Of a stretch of 64,000 nt of DNA, positions 46,358 to 57,300 are shown one piece after another; position 1 is the first letter of the stretch; each line of letters opens with the position of its first letter. Origin of the DNA: Caenorhabditis remanei (Eukaryota > Nematoda > Chromadorea > Rhabditida > Rhabditidae); NCBI RefSeq assembly GCF_010183535.1, contig NC_071328.1, forward strand, positions 10,106,001 through 10,170,000, read 5' to 3'. The translations under genes were made by a program, and so were the position numbers. The notes under the pieces were generated by a model. The model had not been told where the DNA came from and did not search any database. It worked only from the letters and a program-made list of their open reading frames with translations.

Positions 46358-47774
46358 TTACATTTCTGTCTCGTCCTGGAAGTTTTTAAGAAGTGGGGCA
46401 GCATCTTTAACGAGAAGTGGAGGAGCTGAATACGGTGGTGGAACTGCTGTGTTGAATCTTCTCCACATATCACGAATCAACTCGACAACTGGAGTTTTTC
46501 CATTATTTAATTCGATGAGTCGGAGCAAGAAAACGGTATCTGGAGAGAGGAATTCCGAAACGAATTGTTGAAGTTTTCCACGATTGTTCTTCACTTTTGG
46601 ATCAATCTGAAATTGTTTAAATTACAAGATTATCTCATTCAAGGAACACTTACGTCTTCAACATATGGACGAATGAAATTCTTGGAAACAGAAGTTCCAG
46701 AAACTCTCCAGAACCAATAGAAAGTGTTTGAAAGTGTGACGACAGCGAGGAAGCACAACCACCACCACAAGGCGACGAAGATCTTTTCATTGAACATATT
46801 GATCATCAAAACGCATTGAACTGAATGCTTGTGAATGTTATCCAGATTTCTGACTTCATATTCACACATGGTGACTCTTGGGAAGTTTCCAGTCTCTGGC
46901 CATTCATTTCCAGCCCACAAATCAGCGGTCACTTCGGCTCCCCAGAAGTATGAGTCGACTCCTAGCATACGTTTCAAAAGGAAGAATTGGAGAAGGACGT
47001 TGATTAGGAAGAGAATTTTCATAAACTGAAATTATCCGATTGAAATAGATTTTGAAAGTTGAAACACTCACCAAATATGAAGTGAGAACTGCTGATCCGT
47101 TGGCCCGATTCTGGAATCCTGATAATTGTTTCACAACCAAATTTCGGTTTCTCTTCTGGCTAATGAATCCAGCAATCGTAGAAATCGTGGATTTTCTGGA
47201 TTCTTCGTTTCCTTCGGTAGCCGTGCATGTATTACACAATGATGTCACATTCTGACCTGAATTATAGATCGTTTTAAATTATTTTCAAATAAATCCAACT
47301 CACCAGCCATTCCGTAGAAAAGTCTCCAAATAACAACTGGGAAGTAGAAAAGAATAGCTTGAAGAGCCAGAATGAATGGTACCCACTGATAGTAACCGAT
47401 TTGGTTTGTCTGTTTCAGAGATGTTGTATTCTGCTTATCAGCAATCAAGTGCTCCCAGTTATAGCTACGTTCTGCTTTGTCCTCTGAGAATGGGACAAAA
47501 AACGTGTTCTGTACATAACAGTAATCTAATGCATATTCTGCCCACCATCCTTTATAATATGCTGGGAACCAACAGTCGATTGGACTGCCCACGAAACTGA
47601 AAATTGAATTTATTAAAATTTCTGAAGAGAAAATAGGGGAACGGACCTCCATCCAGTGATGAAAGCAGAAGAAAGTACCAAACCAATCGTCGTGGCACAG
47701 TAGTTGAGTTTATCAACGAAATCGCCATCAGGCTGTGGGGAAACTGCAGAAAGCAGATTCTGGATGACGTTCAT
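46358..47774 (-). CDS. inx-12: Innexin (gap-junction channel protein)
   Basis: Five exons, in minus-strand order: 47774-47647, 47596-47304, 47256-47072, 47025-46654, 46606-46358; 408 residues. It has four transmembrane segments, YYQWVPF before TM2, and extracellular cysteine pairs (IDCWFP...YCYVQN; VTMCEYEVR...[10 protein letters not shown]). The C-terminus ends DETEM. The N-terminus MNVIQNLLSAV and overall length agree with my memory of C. elegans INX-12. It lies immediately upstream, in transcription direction, of the other innexin, with its own roughly 3 kb 5' region shared with divergent asic-1. In C. elegans this pair acts in epithelial and excretory tissue. Confidence 0.92.
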
Positions 47775-50700
47775 GATTGAGGAATCTCCAGAATCCGGAA
47801 CCACAGGATGACTTCAGTTGTGAAACTGAAATGAGGTTGAAATGAGGAAAACTGGAGGATAAAAGGAATAGTAAGAGAAACAGAAGGACAGTACACGCAG
47901 TCAGAGGCATTCGAGGTCGCTCTCTGCGTCTCATCGCGCCAGCGACATGACTGAAGAATAGAGAAAGAGAGTAGATGGGGGTGGAGTCTCTGGTATTCTT
48001 CCGATGAAATGGTACTGTCTGTGTCTCTACAGAACAACATGTAGACGCAGAATGTATTACAAAAACTGACGGAGATGACAACGGCGACAGGAAAAAAGAA
48101 AGATGAAAAGAGAGAGGAAGAAGATGCCGATACGGGTGGAAAAATGACATTACGGTAGGAATATTAATGAGGTGCAATCGAGAAAACTGCAGTTTTTGGA
48201 ATTGAATATGAAGTCCTTTCGTGGCAAAAAATAGATGTGTACTTTTGGTGATTTTTTGATAAAAAGCGATGTGTTTTATAGCCGAGAGAGAGGGAAACGA
48301 GGGAGTGTTCCGTTCTGCAAAAAAAAGGAAAATATTGAGGGAAAATTATTTTGCGAAAAAGAGAAACAAGTAGGAGAATGTTCTGGATGGTATTATGACT
48401 CATAGGAGAAAAGAGATTTTAGATCATATTTAAAAACTACTCCATTGGATAACTGAGATCGGTCTATTGAAACTTTTCTCCAAAATTTCTTTCTAAATGA
48501 AGCAATACGTGGGAAGACGAAAAAGGAGATGCAGCTGGCCGAATTTGCACTCGTAACTGGTACCAGATGTTTCCATCTCGGGAGCCCCAATGACCCAATT
48601 CATTTACAATTTATATCTGACAGACATTTCGAACCAAAAAAATACGGTTGCCACGTTATTCTTCTGTTCTTTTTCCGATAATTTGTTTCCTGTAAATATC
48701 TGCATGGAATCTAAAAAAGGTTCCAATGTTCGTTTCCAGTGTTCTTTTTCTTATTTATGTGCCAATTTATTTGATGTGTGACTCGTACAGTTGTCGTCGT
48801 CAATGATCGTAAAATCCGATGTTTTTGCTTGTCACTGTTCTCTTTTTTCTCTTTCCAGCAAGCCGGCCGCCTTCTATTAGGAGACGATCAACACAATACT
48901 GTTTTATTTTTTGACTCATACCATGAAAATATAATAGAAAAAATACAAAAAGAGAAGCGATGGTTTTTGGAAGAAAAGCGACGAAAGGGCTTTTGGAAAG
49001 ATAGAAAGGAATGGAATAAACGGACGATATCCTGAGAATGACATTCGGAATTTGCGATTTCTTTTGAAGTTACCGACAAAGGTGAGAATTCGTGACGTTT
49101 TTTGAATGGGAATATTTAAAACTTAAGAGATGTAAGAAGACGTTTCAAGGACTGAATTAGAAAAATGGTAATTGAGAGGATTACTGTACTTTAGATTTTA
49201 TTTTGACCGTTTTGGGCACTGGGTTCTTTCACAACGAAAAACGAAGTTTAATATTTTGGGTTTGTTGATAAGGTTTTCAGATCACAATGTTGAAGACAAT
49301 TCTGGTAAAAAAAAACAACTTTGTTTTAAATGCTGAATATTCGAAACCATTCCAATCGTCGGCTTTTAGAAATTTTTAGTTGCATTTTGATCTTTTTCAG
49401 AAGAGTCCCATCAATCGCTTTGTTATCTGAGTTTCAGAATCACATCCGAACCCTCGAAGTTACTGAATATTTCTGAGATTCTTGCAGTTTTGCACATCGG
49501 GCCAAAGTCCTGAAAGAGTACATCATTCGTTTAAAAGATCGTAGTTCCTTCTGAGAAAGGAGAAGAAGAAAAAACGAATAGAGTTCAGAATAAATATGAC
49601 ATATGAATATCCCAAAGGGAGCATCATTCATCTCATCTTTCGACACGTCCTCTTCAGATTTTTCTTCCCCATTTTAATCAATTTTTGTGTTTCAGTTTGA
49701 GGATTCTTCCACGTCATTTGTATATTAGATTCATGTTGATGTAGAATTAAAGTAGTTTTTGGAAACAACTCAACCTACTTCGAATAATTTTACACTTTCA
49801 CGTACTTTGAAGTTTCAAAAAGTTTTGTGAGGTCCCTGTTAATTAAGTGTTAAAAAGGAGAAGAATGGTTCCTCGAGGAAATAATATTCACTTTTTTCTC
49901 AGAACTCATTTCTCTTCTTTTTAGTATTCTAATCCTTTCTGGTTTCAACTATTCTTACCAAAATGTATGCTTTGAAAATTCACTTTTTTGTAGTTGTTTT
50001 TCTTCTTTTTTCACTTTGATTTCCTTCAGATATCACCCAATTTTTTTGTGTTTTAAACCAAAAGTGCAATATAAAATGAGCTCAAAAGGTGAAAGAAGAC
50101 GCCAGATTGATTCGTAGAAAACAATGAAAAATGCATGAGAAATGAAGAGACGGGACCACTGAAAAAAGTTGAGAAGAGAGAAAGAGAACCTGATTGTCAC
50201 TTACTATTCGTCTGGAGTAACCAAAAAAAGAAGGAGGAAATAGCCGTTAGTTGGATTACTTTTTGGCAGTCCCTCCTTGTTTTGTCACAACAAAAAAAAC
50301 GAGAATTCCATTTCTTTTTGCTGTTAAACTTCTGAGAATTCGATTTTGGAAGCTTTAAGTTTTTAGCTTTTGAAGTCAATTTTCTCTATTATTTGAGAGT
50401 TGTTTTTAATATTTCTCAGAGCGTTTATTAGTTTTTGTTCTCTATTATTAGAAACTGTATTTTAATTTATATTTCGAGGAAATGAGAAGTCACACATTTT
50501 GTTCTTTGAAAACCTTCCATTCCTCTCCATTCTCTTGTTTTATCTCTCAACTTTCATACCCCAGATCTACTCATTTTCTCATCAAATACTGCTCATTGAG
50601 CTCCTTTTAAAGGAGACAAGGTAAACTGATTGCTTGTTTCCGGAAGACAAGTGCACATTGGTCCATGCATACATACGCCATTCCATGACAATTACACCAT

Positions 50701-50780
50701 TCTTTGATACATTTTCTTAGATTTCTCTTTCTTTTTCTTATCCATTTTTCACCTAAAATATACTATTTCTAGGCCCAATA
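47775..50780. other. Shared upstream region of inx-12 and asic-1, no gene seen
   Basis: About 3 kb between two divergent genes. Open frames here are short and lack splice partners or known motifs, and the longest (47728-48177, minus) overlaps the inx-12 start region in another frame. It is probably regulatory and 5'-UTR DNA for both genes. Confidence 0.45.
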
Positions 50781-53700
50781 ATGGGAAAGAACAGTTTGAA
50801 ACGGGCCATTGAACTGGATGTCGTTGATTTCGCTGAGCATACCAGTGCTCATGGAATTCCAAGAGCATATGTATCAACTGGATGGAGGAGATATATGTGG
50901 TTACTTTGTTTTCTTTTCTGTCTTTCTTGTTTCGGACATCAAGCGTATCTGATTATTGAAAGATTTAACAGGTATTCACTCAATTGGTTTCACAGCCAAA
51001 TTCTTATTTTCAGAAATGATATCATAGTTGGTGTGGAGATCAAGTTCGAAGAAATCAAGTTTCCAGCTGTGACAGTTTGTAACATGAACCCATATAAAAA
51101 CTCGGCGGCTCGCGAACTCGGAGCAATCAGAAATGCAGTGAGTCGGATCGAAAAACGTAAAGAAATATGAGAGTTTTTGTTCGTTTTTAGCTGGAAGCAT
51201 TCGAAATGGCAATAGATAAAAGTGATGGAAATGCTCATTCGAAAAGAATGAAACGGTCGTCGAATTCTAAAATGATAGCAGTTGACTTGATGTGTAAAGA
51301 GGAACATGGAATGTTGATGGCTAATGAATTCGGACATTTGGAATGTGTGAGTTTATACGGAATTGAAGTTTAATGGGTAACATTTAACGAGGCTTTTTAA
51401 AATTATTGTAGAAAAGAATAAAAGGAAAATGACATTTGACTATCCATTATATTCCAGACATGCATCACATTTGATGACTCGGAAACGAACGAGGAAGATG
51501 ATGAAATGTATTGGAATTGCCACCTGAAAAATGACTGGAATCATAGAATTTGCCACGTAGCAGAAGAACACAACCAGCTGAAAACCTGCAAATGTCATGA
51601 AGAAAACTGCATTGAAGATGGTGTCACTGTAAGAAAAAACATTGTTAGCTGAAAGTTCAACCGTTTTTTCACTTTCAGAAGCAGATGATGTGGCCATTGC
51701 AGATGAAAAGAAACGGAACAAAACTGTGTATTTCTGTAGAATCCGGAGGTCCCAGTTACTGTGCAAATTCTCAGAAATTTGAAGTTTCCAAGTGTAAAAG
51801 TTGCGATTGGTTGGGGAAATGTGAAGAAAAAAATGAAGAAGAACATGGAGTTGAAGAAGAGAAAAAGTCATGTATATGTCATCGTGGAAACTGTTTTCAG
51901 ATTAAAAATAACTCAAAAGTAGGAATGGAAGTATCAACAGAGTTCAACAGTAGAGTTAGAGTATTTCAGAAAAAGAAGCGAAGAGTTCCGGAAAGGAAAG
52001 TGCATGAACGTCTTCTGAGTCGATACGAAGGCCTTCTTGCTGTCTATTCTCATTGTAATTGCACAACACAACATGGATGTGTCTCTACTTCTGTTCGTTT
52101 GTCTTTTGAAATACCTCACTATTTTAAGAAATTTCAGGTACCTGATATGGATCTGGAAAACTCAAATAAAACGTGTCTTTGTTTTTATAATCAGAAAAAT
52201 GAACAAGTGTGGCCATGCTACAAAGAACCAGAATGGGAAGAAAGGAAGTGCAGCAGGTTGGAAAACACACTTTGAGCTCTTTGATTTGATGCATTTGCAG
52301 GTGTAACACTCTCGGAGACTGTGTGTATACAGATAAACCGAAGAAACAAAATATATCATGTCTGTGTGCAACTCCAATCAAAATGTGTGTTCGTATTGAT
52401 CCTCCACAAACCAATGAAACCACTTTAGGTGAGAAGAAAAAGGAAAGTTGAGAAATGAAATGAATTTCAGATGATCGAATTGTAAAGTTTTGGGATATTC
52501 AGCCATCGACTACAATGTCTCCGATTGTGAAAAAGAAGGAAGAACGAGATAAAGCTTATGGATATTCTGTGAGTTTGAGTTTTGAAAAACTCGAATATAT
52601 GAACCGTAAATCCTGTAATATAGGGGCACCCGCTAGAGTTTGGAGCATCCAATCTCGCCTGTCTTTAAAGATATGGACATTTTTTTCAACTGAAGAAAAA
52701 TTCTATAAATATCAAGCTGTATTTTGTCAGTTCACAGCTTTCTGATACTTCCTTTGGAACCGAGATATACCGCTGCTTCTATTACAGGTTTTATGGTAAT
52801 TCATTTTTAGGGAGTGAAAGATAGAATTGCTCTGAGAGCGAAAGCGATGGAGAATATTATATTCGCTGTCGATGCGTTGACAGAATCTCAGAAATGGCAG
52901 ATATCATATGATAAATCTGATTTTATAATGAAATGCTCATTCAATGGACAGGAATGTAATGTCAAACAGTGAGTTTATCTGAGTTAAAACTTCAAAACAA
53001 CATCATCTATGCATATATTATTTGAAGTGATTTCGTGGAATATCTGGATCCAACTTACGGAGCATGTTTCACTTACGGCCAAAAGTTGGGAAATATTACG
53101 AACGAACGATCAGGACCAGCTTACGGTTTGTTCTCGAAAAGGAGCACTTTGTCATTGCAAATTTCAGGATTACGATTGGAAGTGTTCGTAAATGTGACTG
53201 AATATTTACCGACAACGGAAGCAGCTGGAGTTCGACTGACAGTTCATGCAACAGATGAACAACCATTTCCTGATACACTTGGATTCTCAGCTCCCACGGG
53301 CTTTGTCAGCAGTTTTGGTATCAAACTGGTATGATCCCAATCGATTATGTAACTTTTATTTTTGAAATTCGTTACAGAAGTCAATGGTCAGACTTCCTGC
53401 TCCATATGGTGATTGTGTGCAAGAAGGAAAGACAGAAGATTTTATTTACACTCAGAAAGCATATAATACAGAAGGATGTCAGAGAAGTTGTATTCAAAAA
53501 CATCTATCACAGACATGCGGATGCGGAGATCCCAGATTTCCTCCGTATAGAGAATCTAAGAATTGTCCGGTTGATGATCCATATAAAAGTAGTATATGCC
53601 CAGTTCTTATTTATGAAATTCCAAGATATTTATAGGAGAGTGCATCAAAAATGAAATGCACGTGGCAACAAGAGACTCGAAGAAACTTGGATGTTCTTGC

Positions 53701-54224
53701 AAACAACCTTGCAAGTAAGCAAATGAATTCAACCTCCTTATTCCTGTCTGAAACGACAATTTTCAGCCAAGACGTCTATTCTGTGTCGTATTCTGCATCA
53801 CGATGGCCAGCAATCGCAGGAGATTTGTCAGGATGTCCGCATGGAATGGCTGCTCAACACTGTTTAATGTACAAAAGGGAACAAGGATCAATGATTGAAG
53901 TGTACTTCGAACAACTCAACTATGAATCTCTTCTGGAATCTGAAGCATACGGTTGGTCGAATCTTTTATCAGATTTCGGAGGTCAGCTCGGTTTGTGGAT
54001 GGGTGTTAGTGTTATTACTATCGGAGAAGTGAGTTTGAAAACAGATTCGCAGAGAACTGATCGAATTCTACTCTCAGGTCGCTTGTTTCTTCTTCGAAGT
54101 ATTCATCTCAATCATAAGTTCAAATCGAACGAAACGGCGTCCCGCGAGGAAATCATTCAGTTCGTCTCTTCGATGTTCAACTGATTATAATTTGAACAAA
54201 GACGGGTTCAATCTCGACAATTAA
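50781..54224 (+). CDS. asic-1: DEG/ENaC acid-sensing ion channel subunit
   Basis: Thirteen exons: 50781-50971, 51014-51137, 51191-51346, 51458-51628, 51679-52256, 52301-52428, 52471-52568, 52811-52968, 53028-53328, 53378-53588, 53636-53714, 53767-54028, 54078-54224; 867 residues. The gating His-Gly motif is at residues 24-25, TM1 at about 35-57 (YMWLLCFLFCLSC), and the FPAVTVCN motif follows. A large Cys-rich extracellular region comes next, then the conserved thumb/palm cysteines (GCQRSC, CGCGDPRFPP, CSCKQPC). TM2 carries the G-x-S selectivity filter (LWMGVSVITIGEVACFF). Such proteins form trimeric Na+ channels; C. elegans ASIC-1 acts in dopamine neurons. Exon 9 uses a weak acceptor (TTTGAAG), although the protein continuity is good. 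Confidence 0.92.
52603..52797. mobile_element. 195-bp MITE in asic-1 intron 7
   Basis: Ends ACCGTAAATCCTGTAATAT and CTATTACAGGTTTTATGGT, with an interior closely similar to the element at 27599-27814. It fills most of the intron between exons ending at 52568 and starting at 52811. Confidence 0.75.
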
Positions 54225-54239
54225 TTGAGCATTCTTTCC

Positions 54240-54245
54240 AATAAA
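54240..54245 (+). terminator. Poly(A) signal AATAAA of asic-1
   Basis: AATAAA 15 bp after the asic-1 stop. The peptide gene on the other strand has its own TTTATT (54271-54276), so the two 3' ends almost touch. Confidence 0.6.
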
Positions 54246-54287
54246 ACACTTTTTTCTGTGAAATAACATTTTTATTTTGAAGCATTT

Positions 54288-54465
54288 TCAAGAATGAGGA
54301 GAAGATTTCGTTGTCGCAGTGATAACCAAAAATCCACGCATTCCTCCCATAATGACCTGAAATTGAATTGGAAGGGGTGAAGGCATCTGATAAGAAGCTT
54401 ACCTTCGATGAAGTCAAAACAAACATCGTGAAAATAACGATGGATAATACCAATAATTTCTTCAT
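54288..54465 (-). CDS. Small secreted peptide precursor, 43 residues
   Basis: Two exons, in minus-strand order: 54465-54403 and 54356-54288, phase 0. The first exon encodes a hydrophobic signal sequence (KKLLVLSIVIFTMFVLTSS). The second encodes VIMGGMRGFLVITATTKSSPHS. An AATAAA on the same strand lies just past the stop. The sequence MGGMRG resembles LMGGRIG in the second small gene at 56570-56827, which suggests related secreted peptides. There are no cysteines. A neuropeptide-like or antimicrobial role is possible but unproven. Confidence 0.6.
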
Positions 54466-54758
54466 TTTCGGTGAAGAGAGAAGTCATAAAAACAGATGAA
54501 TGAGTCAAACATTTATAGCTTCTCGAACGATTTTTATGGATTTTATTAGTTTTATTAATCAATGAAAATCTGTGTAGGTGGAGGAGTTTATGAGTCATTT
54601 TCGTAGGGATGCGATGTTTATTCTTCTCTTTTATTGATGGGTTACTGTAGGAGAATTCAAAAAGAGAGCACTCGATAATTAGAATTATTTGCGAAATAGA
54701 AGGTAATTTGGAATGAAGAAAGGCATGAATGGACAGAGAATATTCAGTTTGGTATACA

Positions 54759-56536
54759 ATGTCAAGAAACTTCGGACATGAATTCCTAACCGAAATATCT
54801 ACTTTTGGAACTGAAACTGCTCTGGTGATCATATTGTCTCCATTTTGTATTGAGTTATAATTTTCCAAATTTCAGATTTGGCGAGATCAAGAAATTTCAT
54901 TCGAGAATTTTCAAAAACTAGTTGGAAAATGGAAAAATATAATTGAGAAACAGAAGAAAAAGTAAGTCAAGTTCCTCGTTTTTCAATGTCACAATCCTTT
55001 ATTTTTTCACATTTCAGCTATCTTAACACTCTCAGAATTGCTCTTTTTTGCTCAAACTCTCCTGATATTTTGTCTATAATTATAGCATCTCAACTATCTG
55101 GAATTACAGTAATCCCACTCAACCCTTCATTCAAGAAATGTAAGAAAAACAAAGAGTTAACCGGAAATTTTGAATATTTTCAGACGAAATCGATAAGTAC
55201 ATTGCAGAAAGTAATGCTAATTTCTTAATTGTCAGTGATGATGTTGATTGTGAGAAGTTTGAAGAAATCGAGTTCCATACAATCTCTGAATTGTTGTCAG
55301 CTGAAGACAACTGCGTTGATATTGATGAATCTCCGGCTTCATCTCATTCCGGAGCCATTGTTTTTTTCAGTTCTGGAACTACGGGACCTCCGAAACTTTT
55401 CGAATATTCTCAAAAGATTCTTTGTTCTCAAATCGATCAACTCAGAGAAATTCAATTGGATTCAAGATTCTTTTCCCCTTCGAAAACAGATATTTGTTAC
55501 GGAGTTCTTCCATTTTTCCATGCTGGTGGTCTGATTACAGTATTCTCAATGATATTCTCCGGATGTACAATTCTTATAAATGAGAGATGGAATGAACAAG
55601 AGTTTCTTTCAAACTGCCAGAAATATCGAGTTTCAGTTTTATTTCTTGTTCCTCCAGTCCTCAATTTCTTTGCAAATCATCCATTAATTTCAAACTTTGA
55701 CCTATCATCTCTGAAAACAATCTACGTCGGAGCGGCCGCGAGCCCTCCTGAAAATTTCCGAAAGGTCTCGGAACGACTGCCAAAACTTGAGAACTTGATC
55801 CAGTGTATGTTTCTTTTTTCTAATTTTCTGATTATTCATTCGTATTTTCAGTATACGGAACAACCGAATGTGGTGTTCTTTTATGTAGTACTGGCAAAGG
55901 TATAACGAATGGAAAGAGTGTTGGACTACCGTATCCCTTGGTCGAACTGAAAATAAATTCAAAGAATAGTGAAATTCTGGTGAAATCAAAAACGGGTGTG
56001 GAGGAAGGCTTCATGGAAACAGGTGGGAATTGGTTCACTTTTTTTTTTCAATTTAATTTTTAGGAGATCTCGGATGTTTGAGCTATAAATTGAAAGAATT
56101 AATGCTGATCGGAAGGATGAAAGAAATTATGAAAGTACGTGGATGGCAAGTGAATCCAAATGAAATTGAAAATGTCATCAGAAAAGTGAAGAATGTCATC
56201 GATTGTGCTGTTTATCAGGTATTTAGGAAATAGTTCCCTTCTAGCAGAGAACCATTTTGACCTCTCATTTCAGTTATTTCTTAAAAGATTATTGTGATTT
56301 CAGAGTACAATTCCCGATAAATTAATCGCCAAAGTAATTGGTAATCCTGGTACTAAAAATGAGATTATTTCTGTTGTTAAAGGTGAACTTTTCCCCACTC
56401 GGATTAACAAAATCCTCAACTGTTTTAAGAAAACTTAGCGTCATACAAACAGTTGGATGACGTCATTTTTGTATCCGAACTGCCTAAGAACTCTTCTGGA
56501 AAATTGATGCGACATCTACTTCAACGAGACATTTGA
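54759..56536 (+). CDS. AMP-binding acyl-CoA synthetase / 4CL-like enzyme
   Basis: Eight exons: 54759-54824, 54876-54961, 55018-55139, 55184-55804, 55852-56022, 56064-56218, 56304-56382, 56439-56536; 465 residues. ANL-superfamily motifs occur in order: the phosphate-binding loop SSGTTGPPK (about 153), FFHAGG, YGTTE (A5), METGDLG (A7), GRMKEIMKVRGWQVNPNEIE (A8) and the catalytic-lysine motif KNSSGKLMR (A10). It should activate a carboxylic acid as an acyl-adenylate and pass it to CoA. The protein is about 70 residues shorter than typical 4CL enzymes, mostly at the N-terminus, and the GTETALIWRDQ start supports the chosen ATG. There is no clear peroxisomal C-terminal signal (it ends QRDI). The substrate is unknown. 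Confidence 0.87.
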
Positions 56537-56569
56537 ATGCTCAAATAACTTTATTTCAAACTCAATTAA

Positions 56570-56827
56570 TTATCCTTTTCCTTTGATAATTGGTCCTTTA
56601 GGATCGATATTCGGCTTTCTGATAACCATTCCAATGCGTCCGCCCATTAGAGTCTGATCGTTACCGAAATTGTCTCGCTGAATAAAATTATCTTATTAAT
56701 GGTTTGAAGAGGAAATGCTGATTACCGCCATTCCCTTTCGACGAATCACTTGTCTCTTATGATGAATTGCAGAGACGTTTACGAAAAGAATTGAAAAAAG
56801 AAGAATAAGGAATTGGAAGAGTTTCAT
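56570..56827 (-). CDS. Small secreted peptide precursor, 69 residues
   Basis: Two exons, in minus-strand order: 56827-56726 and 56677-56570, phase 0. The signal peptide (KLFQFLILLFSILFVNVSA) is followed by a basic stretch with dibasic sites (HHKR, IRRKG). The mature part contains LMGGRIGMVIRKPN and ends IIKGKG. AATAAA on the minus strand is at 56555-56550. The gene is convergent with the AMP-binding enzyme, whose stop is only 33 bp away. It resembles the small gene at 54288-54465 in layout and in the MGG-x-x-G core. It is a candidate peptide hormone or secreted antimicrobial; the family is not recognised. Confidence 0.65.
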
Positions 56828-57300
56828 TTCGACAGAATGAAAGAATGATAGCAGAACGAATGAGATGGAAAAGGAGAGAAAGAGTTTTGTCTCTTTCTCA
56901 GAAACTGTTTGGGAAACTCAACGAATCATGGGAAACAAGTGAAAGAAAGATTGAGATATTTGCCAGTGAGACATCGTGTAAAAGATCAAAACTACAGTAT
57001 GTCAGCACATCATTTGAAGGCTTACAGTGTTTAATCATTCTTATATATCAAATTCGTGTGGGGTTTCTCAGCATCTCTGTCACAATGTCGGCATTTTATA
57101 TTCATTTCCAAAAATACAAGTTATCATCAAAAAAGTTTTCACGTGAACTCGAGTGACGTAGCCGCGAGGAAAAGCGCCGAAGGAGCGTCATCATAAGCTG
57201 GTATGAAAATAAAACAGTAAAATTTTTTTTAAAATTCATTGCTACACATATATGTGCACATATGTGCACATAATAATACTATTCTCCAAAACTTTATAAA

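Noticed and set aside
47728..48177. 149-residue minus-strand frame
   Set aside because: Overlaps the first inx-12 exon in a different frame and has no homology signal.
57243..57275. Palindromic TGTGCACATATGTGCACA tract
   Set aside because: A short CA/TG simple sequence near the ric-19 3' end; no sign of a functional site.
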